From Microbacterium faecale (lineage in GTDB: Bacteria > Actinomycetota > Actinomycetes > Actinomycetales > Microbacteriaceae), in the NCBI RefSeq assembly GCF_014640975.1, contig NZ_BMHO01000001.1:568166-632165 (forward strand): a DNA stretch of 64,000 nucleotides, written 5' to 3'. A program made the translations under genes and the position numbers. The notes under the pieces are model-generated. The model saw only the letters and a list, made by a program, of their open reading frames with translations, was not told the DNA's origin and made no database searches. Of the stretch, positions 33,015 to 41,171 are shown piece by piece; position 1 is the stretch's first letter; each line of letters begins with the position of its first letter.

Positions 33015-33689
33015 ATGGCTGTCACGGACGAGGCGATCGCGGGCATCAAGGACATGATCGTGTCGGGCCGGCTCGCCCCCGGCGACCGGCTGCCCCCGGA
33101 GAAGGAGCTCAGCGAGGAGCTCGGTCTGTCCCGCAGCAGCCTGCGCGAGGCGGTCAAGGCGCTCGCCGTGATCCGCGTGCTCGACGTGCGCCGCGGCGAC
33201 GGCACGTACGTGACGAGCCTCGAGCCGAACCTGCTGCTCGAGGCCATGAGCTTCGTGGTCGACCTGCACCGTGACGATTCGGTGCTCGAGATCTTCGCGG
33301 TGCGGCGGATCCTCGAGCCCGCGGCCGCCGAGGCGGCCGCTCACGTGGCGACGGTCGACGACCTCGACGCGCTCGACGGTCTCATCGATGACGTCGTGAG
33401 CGAGCCTGACATTGACGTGCTCGTCGCCCACGACCTCGCCTTCCACGCGCGGATCGCGACGACGACGGGCAACTCCTACCTCGCCGGGCTGCTCGACTCG
33501 ATGTCCGGGCCCACCGTGCGAGCGCGCGTCTGGCGCGGCATCACGGAGGCCGGGGCGACGAATCGGACCATCGACGAGCATCGCGCGATCGTTGGCGCGC
33601 TGCGCCGCGGCGACGCGCCCCTCGCCCACGCCCTTGCCGTCGCCCACGTCGCGGGGATCGAGCAGTGGCTGAAGGGAGCGACCGCCTGA
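33015..33689 (+). CDS. FadR-subfamily GntR regulator of the fuconate cluster
   Basis: This 224-residue regulator has a winged helix at residues 5-68 (LPPEKELSEELGLSRSSLRE then AVKALAVIRVLDVRRGDGTYV). An FCD domain carries ligand/metal His residues (AHDLAFHARIATTTGNSY and NRTIDEHRAIVGALRRGD). The family senses small acids. Three AGACATCCGAT palindromes, before itself and before the two halves of the sugar-acid cluster, make it the probable local repressor, released by a fuconate pathway acid. Its start codon sits 9 bp after the ribokinase stop. Confidence 0.9.
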   Translation: MAVTDEAIAGIKDMIVSGRLAPGDRLPPEKELSEELGLSRSSLREAVKALAVIRVLDVRRGDGTYVTSLEPNLLLEAMSFVVDLHRDDSVLEIFAVRRILEPAAAEAAAHVATVDDLDALDGLIDDVVSEPDIDVLVAHDLAFHARIATTTGNSYLAGLLDSMSGPTVRARVWRGITEAGATNRTIDEHRAIVGALRRGDAPLAHALAVAHVAGIEQWLKGATA

Positions 33690-33719
33690 GGCGGTGGCGG
33701 TCTCAGTGCGCGCGGGAGA

Positions 33720-34115
33720 TCACGCGTTCCAGGGGAATGGGCGGTCGGAGTCGAGGGTCGCATCCTTGCCGACTCCCTCGAGCGAATCGGCGCCCGAGCG
33801 CACGCAGATCCACTTCATCGCCGCCGGGCTGTCCGGCAGGCAGCGAAGCGCCATCATCGTGCCGGGCGCGACGCGGACGACCGTGCCTGCGTTCAGGGGC
33901 ACGATGTCCTCGCCGAGGACGATCTCACCCGTGCCGTCGAGCACGATGTAGAGCTCTTCGGAGTTCGCGTGGGAATGCCAGAACGGCGATTCGCCGCCCG
34001 GTTCGGTGGCGTTGATCGAGAGCCCCGTGTTCTCCGCGCCGAGGTCTCCTTCGAGGAATGCCTTGCCGCTCCAGGAGTCGAGGCGGCCGATCTGGGTGAC
34101 GCTGTATCCACTCAT
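33720..34115 (-). CDS. Cupin domain protein
   Basis: This 131-residue single cupin barrel has the metal motif WHSHANSEELYIVLDGTGEI near residues 47-66 (His-x-His then Glu). The second motif region is APGTMMALRCLPDSPA near residues 84-99, where the expected late His is not obvious. It could be a sugar isomerase-like or dioxygenase-like cupin or a non-enzymatic binding protein. It is transcribed opposite to its neighbours, between the FadR-type regulator and the FAH hydrolase. It has no fuconate operator directly at its promoter, so a role in that pathway is unproven. Confidence 0.85.
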   Translation of the reverse strand: MSGYSVTQIGRLDSWSGKAFLEGDLGAENTGLSINATEPGGESPFWHSHANSEELYIVLDGTGEIVLGEDIVPLNAGTVVRVAPGTMMALRCLPDSPAAMKWICVRSGADSLEGVGKDATLDSDRPFPWNA

Positions 34116-34139
34116 GCCCTCACGCTATCCGACGCCCAT

Positions 34140-34200
34140 GTCCGCAAGTCTCCGACAAGTCCGGCGCGGTTCACAACGGACTTGTCGGAGACTTGCGGAC
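34140..34200. repeat. R1 palindromic repeat, copy D (61 bp)
   Basis: The same perfect 24-bp arms as copies A and B are present, with loop GCGCGGTTCACAA. Unlike the other copies it lies in a divergent promoter region, between the cupin gene (minus) and the FAH hydrolase gene (plus). A terminator role alone cannot therefore explain the family. Confidence 0.85.
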
Positions 34201-34261
34201 TTGGCGCTGGCGCATTGGTTGGCGACGGGTACAGGCCACGCCGGTGGCTGGCTGGTGGTGT

Positions 34262-34276
34262 AGACATCCGATCTAT
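34262..34276. promoter_or_regulatory. Operator copy 2 of the fuconate-type regulon
   Basis: AGACATCCGATCTAT lies 75 bp before the FAH hydrolase start. It shares 13 of 15 bases with copy 1 and the same half-site as the perfect palindrome at 38313. Confidence 0.7.
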
Positions 34277-34351
34277 GGGGGCTCCAAGTGGTAATCTGGG
34301 CGGGGATTGCACCACGCGGTCCGTAAACCTCAGATGTTCGGAGAAGAATTC

Positions 34352-35191
34352 ATGCGACTTGCGCGACGCGGCGCACCGGGCGCGGAGAAGCCCGTTGTTC
34401 TCGAGGGCGACCAGGCCTTCGACCTGACCCCGCTCACCACCGATATCGATGGCGACTTCCTCGAATCGGGCGGAATCGAGCGCGTGCGTGAGGCCCTCGC
34501 CGCCGGATCGCTCCCCGTCGCCGACATAGACGGCACGCGCGTCGGCGCCCCCGTCGCGCGCCCGAGCGCCGTCTACTGCGTCGGCATGAACTACGCGGCG
34601 CACGCCGCCGAATCCGGATCCGCGCCGCCCGAGAACCTCGTGCTGTTCATGAAGGCTCCCAACACCGTGGTCGGACCGTTCGACGACGTGCAGATCCCGC
34701 GCTCGAGCTCGAAGACCGACTGGGAGGTCGAACTCGCCATCGTCATCGGCAAGCGGGCGAGCTACCTCGACAGCCGGGAGCAGTCGATCGACCACATCGC
34801 CGGCTTCACGATCGCGAACGACCTGTCAGAGCGCACGTGGCAGCTCGAGACGTCTGGCGGGCAGTGGGGCAAGGGCAAGTCGGCGCCCGGCTTCTCGCCC
34901 CTTGGCCCCGAGCTCGTCACCCCGGACGAGGTCGACGTGTCGGACCTGCGGCTGCGCAGCTTCGTCAACGGTGAGCCGCGACAGGACTCGCGCACCTCCG
35001 ACCTCATCTTCGACGTGCCCTACATCGTGTGGCATCTCTCGCAGCACCTCACTCTCGAGCCGGGTGACGTGATCATGACAGGCACGCCGGAGGGTGTCGC
35101 CCTCTCGGGTCGCTTCCCCTACCTGAAGGCCGGCGACGTCGTCGAGCTCGACATCGAGGGCCTCGGATCCCAGAAGCAGGTGTTCGCGTGA
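34352..35191 (+). CDS. Fumarylacetoacetate hydrolase family protein (2,4-diketo-3-deoxy-L-fuconate hydrolase-like)
   Basis: This 279-residue FAH-fold enzyme has the metal site in KTDWEVELAIVIGKRA near residues 118-133, the conserved FTIANDLSER near 154, and VIMTGTPEGVALS near 240. Members with this architecture cleave beta-diketo acids. With an SDR that can oxidise 2-keto-3-deoxy-L-fuconate next door and a fuconate dehydratase in the cluster, the best fit is the hydrolase that splits 2,4-diketo-3-deoxy-fuconate to pyruvate and lactate. GGAGAAG precedes the ATG at 34352. The 3' end overlaps the SDR start (GTGA). Confidence 0.85.
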   Translation: MRLARRGAPGAEKPVVLEGDQAFDLTPLTTDIDGDFLESGGIERVREALAAGSLPVADIDGTRVGAPVARPSAVYCVGMNYAAHAAESGSAPPENLVLFMKAPNTVVGPFDDVQIPRSSSKTDWEVELAIVIGKRASYLDSREQSIDHIAGFTIANDLSERTWQLETSGGQWGKGKSAPGFSPLGPELVTPDEVDVSDLRLRSFVNGEPRQDSRTSDLIFDVPYIVWHLSQHLTLEPGDVIMTGTPEGVALSGRFPYLKAGDVVELDIEGLGSQKQVFA

Positions 35192-35940
35192 GCGCTGGCG
35201 GAACGTTCGACGGGCTGAAGGCGATCGTCACCGGCGGCGCGAGCGGGATCGGCGCGGCCATCGTCGAGCGCCTGCGCGCAGAGGGTGCGCAGGTCGCGAT
35301 CTTCGACCGCGAGGTGACCGACGGTCTCGTCGACGCTTACCGTGTGGACGTCACCGATGACCGCACCGTCCGCGAGGGCGTGGCCGCGGTCGCGGAGGAC
35401 TTCGGCGGCATCGACATCGTTGTGAACAACGCCGGCATCGGTGCGCAGGGCACGATCGAGGACAACGACGACGATGAGTGGCACCGCGTCTACGATGTGA
35501 ACGTCGTTGGGGCCGTGCGCGTCTCGCGTGCCGCCCTGCCGCACCTGCGTCAGTCTGCAGCGGCATCGATCGTCAACACGTGCTCGATCGCGGCGACCGC
35601 GGGCCTTCCCGCGCGCGCCCTTTACGGGGCGACGAAGGGCGCGGTTCTGTCGCTGACCCAGCAGATGGCGGCTGATCACCTGCGCGAGGGGATCCGCGTG
35701 AACTGCGTGAACCCCGGAACCGCCGACACACCATGGGTGGGGCGGCTGCTCGACTCGGCTCCGGATCCCGACGCAGAGCGCACGGCGCTCAACGCGCGCC
35801 AGCCGCACGGGCGGCTCGTGCGGGCGGACGAGGTGGCCGACGCGGTCGCGTACCTCGCGAGCCCGCGGGCCGGATCCACGACCGGAACCTCGCTCGCCGT
35901 CGACGGCGGCATGCAGGGCCTGCGCCTGCGTCCGGAGTAG
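35188..35940 (+). CDS. SDR family dehydrogenase (2-keto-3-deoxy-L-fuconate dehydrogenase-like)
   Basis: This 250-residue classical SDR has the cofactor loop TGGASGIGAAIV near residues 13-24, NNAGIGAQG near 82, a catalytic Ser in CSIAATAG near 132, and Tyr-x-x-x-Lys as YGATKGA near 145. It is tightly coupled to the FAH hydrolase by a 4-bp overlap. In non-phosphorylating L-fucose breakdown an SDR oxidises 2-keto-3-deoxy-L-fuconate at C4 with NAD+, giving the FAH substrate. This assignment is by context; SDR sequence alone does not fix the substrate. Confidence 0.87.
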   Translation: MSAGGTFDGLKAIVTGGASGIGAAIVERLRAEGAQVAIFDREVTDGLVDAYRVDVTDDRTVREGVAAVAEDFGGIDIVVNNAGIGAQGTIEDNDDDEWHRVYDVNVVGAVRVSRAALPHLRQSAAASIVNTCSIAATAGLPARALYGATKGAVLSLTQQMAADHLREGIRVNCVNPGTADTPWVGRLLDSAPDPDAERTALNARQPHGRLVRADEVADAVAYLASPRAGSTTGTSLAVDGGMQGLRLRPE

Positions 35941-35954
35941 TCCGCGCGGGAACG

Positions 35955-36011
35955 TGGGTCGCCAGAGTTTGCGGGCGCGCGTGCCGCGTCGCCGCAAACT
36001 TTGGCGACCCA
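35955..36011. repeat. R2 palindromic repeat, copy 4 (57 bp)
   Basis: Arms TGGGTCGCCAGAGTTTGC and GCAAACTTTGGCGACCCA pair over 18 bp with one mismatch. It lies between the convergent SDR (plus) and aldo/keto reductase (minus) genes and could be a bidirectional terminator. Confidence 0.83.
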
Positions 36012-36035
36012 GCGCGTGAGACCAGCGCGTGGGGA

Positions 36036-37010
36036 CTACGCGATGAGCGACTCGGCGGCGAGCTCCGCCCAGAGATCCTCGGGGATCTCCAGGCGCATCC
36101 ACTCGGCGTTCTGGCGGATCTGCGCGGCGCGGCTGCTGCCGGTCACGACCGTGCGCACTGTGGAGATGCGCGTCGTGTACTGCAGCGCCGCCGCCGGCAG
36201 CGGAACACCGTAGGAGCGGCAGACGTCGGCGATGCGGGTCGCCCGGTCGACGAGCTCCCGCGGCGCCTGGCCGTAGTCGTAGCGTGGATTGTCGGCGGGT
36301 TGGTCGCTTGCGAGCAGGCCCGAGTTGAACACCGACGCCGTCACGATGCCCGTCCCCGTGCGCTCGCAGGCCGGAACCGTGTCGGCGAGCGCCGGCTGCT
36401 CGAGCAGTGTGAGCCGACCCGCGACCATCAGGACGTCCAGCCCGCCCGATGCCGCGCCGAGCGCGAGCGCTCCCGCGTCCATGGATCCGAGCCCGGACGC
36501 CCGGACGACACCCTCGCGTTTCAGATCCGCGAGCGCGGCCGTTCCCGACGCGAGGTGGCGTTCGAGATCGCCGGACTGCTCGGGATCGTGCAGGTAGACG
36601 AGGTCGATCGACGTCAGGCCGAGCCGCTCGAGCGACTCCTCGATCGACCGGCGCACGCCGTCCGCGGAAAAGTCCCACTGCCGCTTGACGACGGTGGGCA
36701 CGTGGTAGAAATTCTCGACGTCGAGCTGGTTCTCACCGCCGGGGTTGGGCACGAGCAGCCGCCCGGCCTTCGTCGAGAGAACGAACTCGTCGCGAGGCTT
36801 CGTGCGGAGGAACGCGCCGAGCCGTCGCTCCGAGAGGCCGAGGCCGTAGTGCGGGGCGGTGTCGAAGTAGCGCACGCCGGCGTCCCACGCGGCCTCCAGT
36901 ACGGCAAGCGCGTCGTCATCGGTCACCGGGCGATTCAGGTTGCCGATTCCCGCGGCGCCGAAACCGAACGATGGCAACGCCAGGTCGCTTCGGCGAGAGA
37001 CCTCACCCAC
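36036..37010 (-). CDS. Aldo/keto reductase (L-fucose/D-threo-aldose 1-dehydrogenase-like)
   Basis: This 324-residue TIM-barrel AKR has the catalytic tetrad as Asp and Tyr in [20 protein letters not shown] near residues 47-66, Lys in LSTKAGRLL near 80, and His in VYLHDPEQ near 140. The opening [18 protein letters not shown] and the D-T-A-P-H-Y-G-x-G-x-S-E pattern resemble the galactose/L-fucose dehydrogenase group. It would oxidise L-fucose to its lactone, the first pathway step. GTG at 37010 overlaps the stop of the dehydratase gene by 8 bp, so the two form an operon. Confidence 0.88.
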   Translation of the reverse strand: MGEVSRRSDLALPSFGFGAAGIGNLNRPVTDDDALAVLEAAWDAGVRYFDTAPHYGLGLSERRLGAFLRTKPRDEFVLSTKAGRLLVPNPGGENQLDVENFYHVPTVVKRQWDFSADGVRRSIEESLERLGLTSIDLVYLHDPEQSGDLERHLASGTAALADLKREGVVRASGLGSMDAGALALGAASGGLDVLMVAGRLTLLEQPALADTVPACERTGTGIVTASVFNSGLLASDQPADNPRYDYGQAPRELVDRATRIADVCRSYGVPLPAAALQYTTRISTVRTVVTGSSRAAQIRQNAEWMRLEIPEDLWAELAAESLIA

Positions 37011-38283
37011 GGAAGGTGTACTCCTCCCGGCTCGCCGCCAGCATCTCCATGCCGTTGCCCGGGGCGGTGGGCGCGTGGTAGACGCCGCCGCTCACGTCGG
37101 TGGGCGTCACGAAGTGCTCGTGGAGGTGATCGACGTACTCGATCACCCGACCTTCCGTCGTGCCGGTGACGGCGATGAAGTCGAACATCGACAGGTGCTG
37201 CACGGCCTCGCAGAGTCCGACGCCGCCTGCGTGGGGACAGACCGGAACGCCGAACTTCGCCGCCAGCAACAGAATCGCGATGTTCTCGTTCACACCGGCG
37301 ACCCGAGTCGCGTCGATCTGCAGCACGCTCAGCGCATTCGCCTGCAGCAGCTGCTTGAACATCACGCGACCGCCGCAGTGCTCGCCGGTCGCCACCGGGA
37401 TCGGCGCCACGCCCTTCGCGATCGCCGCGTGGGCGAGGATGTCGTCCGGGTTCGTCGGTTCTTCGATCCAGGCGATGTCGAACTCGGAGAGGCGCCCCAT
37501 CCACTCGATCGCCTCGTCGACGCCCCATCGCTGGTTCGCGTCCGTGCCGATGCGGATGTCGGGTCCGACGGTCTCACGCGCGAGGCGCATACGTCGGATG
37601 TCATCGTCGACGTCACCGCCGACCTTGAGCTTGATCATGCGGAACCCGTCCGCCACGGCCTCGCGGCACAAGCGCGCGAGCTTCTCGTCCGAGTAGCCGA
37701 GCCAGCCGGGCGTGGTCGTGTACGCGGGATAACCGTGCTCGAGCAACTCGGCCTCGCGCGTGGCGCGGCCCGGCTCGGCAGCACGCAGGATCTGGAGTGC
37801 GTCATCGCGCGTGAGCGCGTCGGTGAGATAGCGGAAGTCGATCAGATCGACGATCTCCTCCGGGCTCATCCGCGCGAGCAGGCGCCACAGCGGAAGACTG
37901 GCGCGCTTCGCCTTCAGGTCCCACATGGCGTTGACGACGGCGCCGATCGCCATGTGCATGACGCCCTTCTCCGGTCCGAGCCAGCGCAACTGCGAGTCGC
38001 CGACGAGTCCGCGCCAGAAGGATCCCATGTCGTCGAGGATCGCCTCCACGTCGCGCCCGACAAGATGCGGCGAGAGGGCGCGGATGGCGGCAGTCTGAAT
38101 GTCGTTGCCGCGCCCGATCGTGAAGACGAAGCCGTGGCCGGAGTGCCCGTCGTCCGCATCGGTGGTGATCTCGACGTATGCCGCCGAGTAGTCGGGGTCG
38201 GCGTTCATCGCATCGGAGCCGTCCAGCTGCTCGGATGTCGGGAAGCGGATGTCGACGGTGTCGACGGTGACGATCGTGCTCAC
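37003..38283 (-). CDS. L-fuconate dehydratase (enolase superfamily)
   Basis: This 426-residue enzyme belongs to the mandelate racemase/muconate lactonizing branch. The Lys-x-Lys base motif is [13 protein letters not shown] near residues 205-217. The metal ligands follow as [15 protein letters not shown] and a GEHCGG segment, with the acid/base His in [11 protein letters not shown]. Length and N-terminal [16 protein letters not shown] agree with the L-fuconate dehydratase family. It converts L-fuconate to 2-keto-3-deoxy-L-fuconate. GTG at 38283 follows GAGGAG and puts the start just downstream of the perfect operator at 38313. Confidence 0.93.
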   Translation of the reverse strand: MSTIVTVDTVDIRFPTSEQLDGSDAMNADPDYSAAYVEITTDADDGHSGHGFVFTIGRGNDIQTAAIRALSPHLVGRDVEAILDDMGSFWRGLVGDSQLRWLGPEKGVMHMAIGAVVNAMWDLKAKRASLPLWRLLARMSPEEIVDLIDFRYLTDALTRDDALQILRAAEPGRATREAELLEHGYPAYTTTPGWLGYSDEKLARLCREAVADGFRMIKLKVGGDVDDDIRRMRLARETVGPDIRIGTDANQRWGVDEAIEWMGRLSEFDIAWIEEPTNPDDILAHAAIAKGVAPIPVATGEHCGGRVMFKQLLQANALSVLQIDATRVAGVNENIAILLLAAKFGVPVCPHAGGVGLCEAVQHLSMFDFIAVTGTTEGRVIEYVDHLHEHFVTPTDVSGGVYHAPTAPGNGMEMLAASREEYTFRG

Positions 38284-38312
38284 GTGATCTCCTCGGGTTC
38301 TTGTTACAGCGT

Positions 38313-38327
38313 AGACATCCGATGTCT
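38313..38327. promoter_or_regulatory. Operator copy 3 of the fuconate-type regulon (perfect palindrome)
   Basis: AGACATCCGATGTCT has perfect 6-bp half-sites around CCG. It lies 30 bp upstream of the fuconate dehydratase start and is the best of three copies, which helps define the motif AGACAT-n3-ATGTCT. Confidence 0.75.
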
Positions 38328-38363
38328 GTGCGGTCAATCGCGCGACGGGTAACCTTACGAGCG

Positions 38364-39818
38364 ATGAGGATCACACGTCGCACGATGCTGTTGGGCGCGG
38401 GGGCTGGGGCGCTCACCGTCTTGCTGGCGTCGTGCACGCCGACTCCGGCCCCTCCGCCGGAGGAGACGCCCACGCGCGAGCCCACCGTCACGCCGACGCC
38501 TGTGGGGGAGATTCCCGCGGCGGCGGCGTACTTCCGCACGGCGTGGACCACGGATCCCTACGCCTACGGCGCGCGCAGCGTGACGCCCGTGGGTGCGACG
38601 ACCGCTGACCGCGAGACGCTTGCGAACCCGCTCGGCAACCGCGTGTTCTTCGCGGGCGAGGCGACCAGCCAATCGGCGCCCGGCACGATCCGCGGTGCCG
38701 TCGAGTCGGGTGAGCGCGCCGCGCGCGAGGTCTCCGAGGCGATGGGCGAAGGCGAGCGGGTGGCCGTCGTCGGCGCCGGCGCGGCCGGAGCGACCGCGGC
38801 GCGCAGCCTCCTGGAAGCGGGTATCGACGTCACGGTTCTCGAGGCGCGTGATCGCGCCGGCGGCCGTCTGGCGACGCACGATAGCGACGACTGGCCCGTG
38901 CCGCCCCAGGCGGGCGCGTGGCTGCTCGGATCCGACGACACCGAGACGGCATCGCGGATGGCGCTGCTCGGAGTCGGCTCCGTGGCCGTCTCCGGCGTCG
39001 CGGGATTCTCGCGCGACGGCGAGGTCGCGCCCCCGTCGGGGGAGGACATCGCGAGCGCGATCGCCGATGTGAGGGCCGCGTCCTCCGATGTTTCCCTGGC
39101 CGACGCGATGGCAGAGGCGGGCCTCGCCGACTCTGACGAGCACGACGCATTCGTCGCGAGCCTGTCGGCGATGACGGGCATCGATCCCGCCACGGCCTCC
39201 AGCTGGTACGCGCCGACCCTGCCCGACGGATCCTTTGACGCGCTCGCGAGCGACGTGGCACCGTTCGTCGAGGCGCCGCTCGGCGACCTCGACGTGACGT
39301 ACTCGACCACCGTCTCGAACGTCGTCCACGACGATTCCGGCGTGAGCCTGCGCCTGGCGGGCGGCGAGGCGCTGACTTACGACCGCGTGATCGTCACCGT
39401 GCCGCTCGGCGTGCTCAAGGCGGGCGCGATCGAGTTCGACCCGCCGCTGTCTTTTGCCCATCGCGGTGCGATCTCCGCACTCGAGATGGGCGCGATCGAG
39501 TCGATCTGGCTGCGGTACGACGCGCCGTTCTGGGCGACGTCGGCGGCGATCTGGCACGTCGTCGGCCCCGCGCGACCGACGCCGACCCCGGAGCCGACCG
39601 ACGAGGATCCTGCCGCCGAAGACGAGACCGAGGAACCGACCGATCCGACGATTCGCACCTGGATCAATCTGCTCCCGACCACGGGCGAGCCGATCCTCGT
39701 CGGCCTCGTCGGCGGCCCTGCGGCGCGCGTCGTGGCAGAGCTCGACGACGACGCACTGCTGACTCTTGCTGCGGAGTCGCTCATGCCGTTCACGGATCCG
39801 GACGCTGCCGAGGACTGA
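38364..39818 (+). CDS. Tat lipoprotein flavin amine oxidase with apparent circular permutation
   Basis: This 484-residue protein starts [20 protein letters not shown] and then LLASC, a twin-arginine signal plus lipobox (Cys24), so it is exported folded and lipid-anchored. A Pro/Thr-rich linker follows. Residues 55-125 ([17 protein letters not shown], then [20 protein letters not shown] with SGERAA) match what is normally the C-terminal FAD-binding end of monoamine oxidases. The normal N-terminal FAD motif [20 protein letters not shown] with [13 protein letters not shown] comes after it, at residues 133-170. The chain ends where the W-x-x-DP segment would usually begin. An acidic Pro/Glu-rich insert lies near residue 410. 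The substrate is unknown. It is monocistronic. Confidence 0.82.
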   Translation: MRITRRTMLLGAGAGALTVLLASCTPTPAPPPEETPTREPTVTPTPVGEIPAAAAYFRTAWTTDPYAYGARSVTPVGATTADRETLANPLGNRVFFAGEATSQSAPGTIRGAVESGERAAREVSEAMGEGERVAVVGAGAAGATAARSLLEAGIDVTVLEARDRAGGRLATHDSDDWPVPPQAGAWLLGSDDTETASRMALLGVGSVAVSGVAGFSRDGEVAPPSGEDIASAIADVRAASSDVSLADAMAEAGLADSDEHDAFVASLSAMTGIDPATASSWYAPTLPDGSFDALASDVAPFVEAPLGDLDVTYSTTVSNVVHDDSGVSLRLAGGEALTYDRVIVTVPLGVLKAGAIEFDPPLSFAHRGAISALEMGAIESIWLRYDAPFWATSAAIWHVVGPARPTPTPEPTDEDPAAEDETEEPTDPTIRTWINLLPTTGEPILVGLVGGPAARVVAELDDDALLTLAAESLMPFTDPDAAED

Positions 39819-39831
39819 CAAGCGGCCGCCC

Positions 39832-39897
39832 TCGCCGAGCGTCTCGAAATCTCCCGAGAATCCGCGGGTCCGGCGAGCTTCTCGAGACGCTCGGCGA
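39832..39897. repeat. Long inverted repeat of 66 bp
   Basis: Arms TCGCCGAGCGTCTCGA and TCGAGACGCTCGGCGA pair perfectly over 16 bp around a 34-base centre. The architecture is like the R1/R2 repeats, but the sequence differs and only one copy is present in the window. It follows the amine oxidase gene by 13 bp and may terminate it. Confidence 0.7.
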
Positions 39898-39919
39898 ATT
39901 TCCCGATGCTCGGCAACAC

Positions 39920-39957
39920 GACGTGGCCCGCTCCGCGACAGCGGAGCGGGCCACGTC
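39920..39957. terminator. Strong hairpin terminator after the MetE-like gene
   Basis: Perfect 17-bp arms (GACGTGGCCCGCTCCGC and its complement) enclose a GACA tetraloop. It lies 5 bp beyond the stop codon of the minus-strand MetE-like gene, and can also block read-through from the amine oxidase side. Confidence 0.85.
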
Positions 39958-39962
39958 GCAGA

Positions 39963-41171
39963 TCAGATGCGTGCGCCGGCGATCCGGGCACCCTCGCCGA
40001 GGGAGGCGAGCTTCGCCCACGCGATCTGCTCGTGCACGCGACCGCCGAGCCCGCAGTCGGTCGCGGCGACAACCCGCTCGGGGCCGACGATCCGCGCGAA
40101 GCGTTCGATGCGCTGGGCGACGAGCTCGGGGTGCTCCACGAGGTTCGTCGAATGGCCGACGACGCCGGGCACGAGGACGAGATCGTCGGGGATGAGGTCC
40201 TTGTTCTCCTCCCACACCGTCCACTCGTGCTCGTGGCGGGCGTTGGCGGCCTCGAAAGAGATCTGCCCGACGTTCGCGCCCAGCACCGTCTTCAGGATGT
40301 GCTTCAATTCGATGTCGGTCGCGTGCGGGCCGTGCCATGAGCCCCAGCACAGGTGCAGGCGGATCTGCTCCTTCGGGAGGCCCTTGATCGCCTCGTTGAT
40401 GGCATCGATGCGGAACTGCGTGAAGGCGTTGTAATCCTCGACCGTTGGCTCGGGCTGGATCTGGTCCCAGTTCTCGGCGAGCGACGGGTCGTCGAGCTGC
40501 AGGATGAGGCCCGCGTCGGTGATCGCCTTGTACTCCTCGCGCAGCGCGCGCGCCCAGGCCGTGATGTGCTCGTTCTCGGTCTCATAGAAGCTCGTCGTGA
40601 TGCGGGCCGCGGATCCCGGGGCGATCGCGGTGATGAATCCGCGTTCGTCGTCGCGGAGCGCGCCCGTCAGGTGCGCGACATCGCTGGCGACCTTGTCGTG
40701 CCCCGTGTAGGTGATCTCGCCCGTGTTGGTCGGGAACGCGGTGGCGTTCCGGCCGGTGCCGATGCCGGCGGAGCGGTCCGCGTACGCCTCCGCGAACAGC
40801 TCGCGATCGCGCCGGTCGAGGAACGAGGTCAGCTGAATGTTGCCCGGCGTGCTCTCGACGCGCTCATAGGTGAAGAAGGAGTTGTCGGTCAGCTCGAGTC
40901 CCGACACGCGCTGGAACGAGTAGCCCCACCAGGCGCCGTAGTCGATCGGGTTCGACATGGCCTTGCCGAACTCCCCATCTCCGGGCTGGGTGATGCCGGC
41001 GCGGCGCTGCCGCTCGACGACGTCCGTGACGGCCGCCGCGACGAGCTCGCGGTACTCCGGCGTAGAGGTGAGGGTGAAGCCGTCGTCCTCGAAGGTGCGG
41101 GCTGCGTTGGCCTCGATCAGCTGCGAAGTGCGCGGCAGGCTCCCGGCGGTGGTGGTCTCGATCCGCGTCAT
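39963..41171 (-). CDS. Cobalamin-independent methionine synthase-like protein (MetE C-terminal domain family)
   Basis: This 402-residue single-barrel protein belongs to the UROD/MetE superfamily. It starts MTRIETTTAGSLPRTSQLIE, with T-A-G-S-L-P-R typical of the family. HLCWGSWHGPH near residue 265 and ATDCGLGG near 375 supply the likely zinc-binding His and Cys. It lacks the N-terminal half of true MetE, so it may methylate homocysteine from another donor, or demethylate or transfer thiol-linked groups, as in related coenzyme M transferase-like enzymes. It overlaps the Pr6Pr gene (ATGA) and is the second gene of that pair. Confidence 0.85.
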   Translation of the reverse strand: MTRIETTTAGSLPRTSQLIEANAARTFEDDGFTLTSTPEYRELVAAAVTDVVERQRRAGITQPGDGEFGKAMSNPIDYGAWWGYSFQRVSGLELTDNSFFTYERVESTPGNIQLTSFLDRRDRELFAEAYADRSAGIGTGRNATAFPTNTGEITYTGHDKVASDVAHLTGALRDDERGFITAIAPGSAARITTSFYETENEHITAWARALREEYKAITDAGLILQLDDPSLAENWDQIQPEPTVEDYNAFTQFRIDAINEAIKGLPKEQIRLHLCWGSWHGPHATDIELKHILKTVLGANVGQISFEAANARHEHEWTVWEENKDLIPDDLVLVPGVVGHSTNLVEHPELVAQRIERFARIVGPERVVAATDCGLGGRVHEQIAWAKLASLGEGARIAGARI

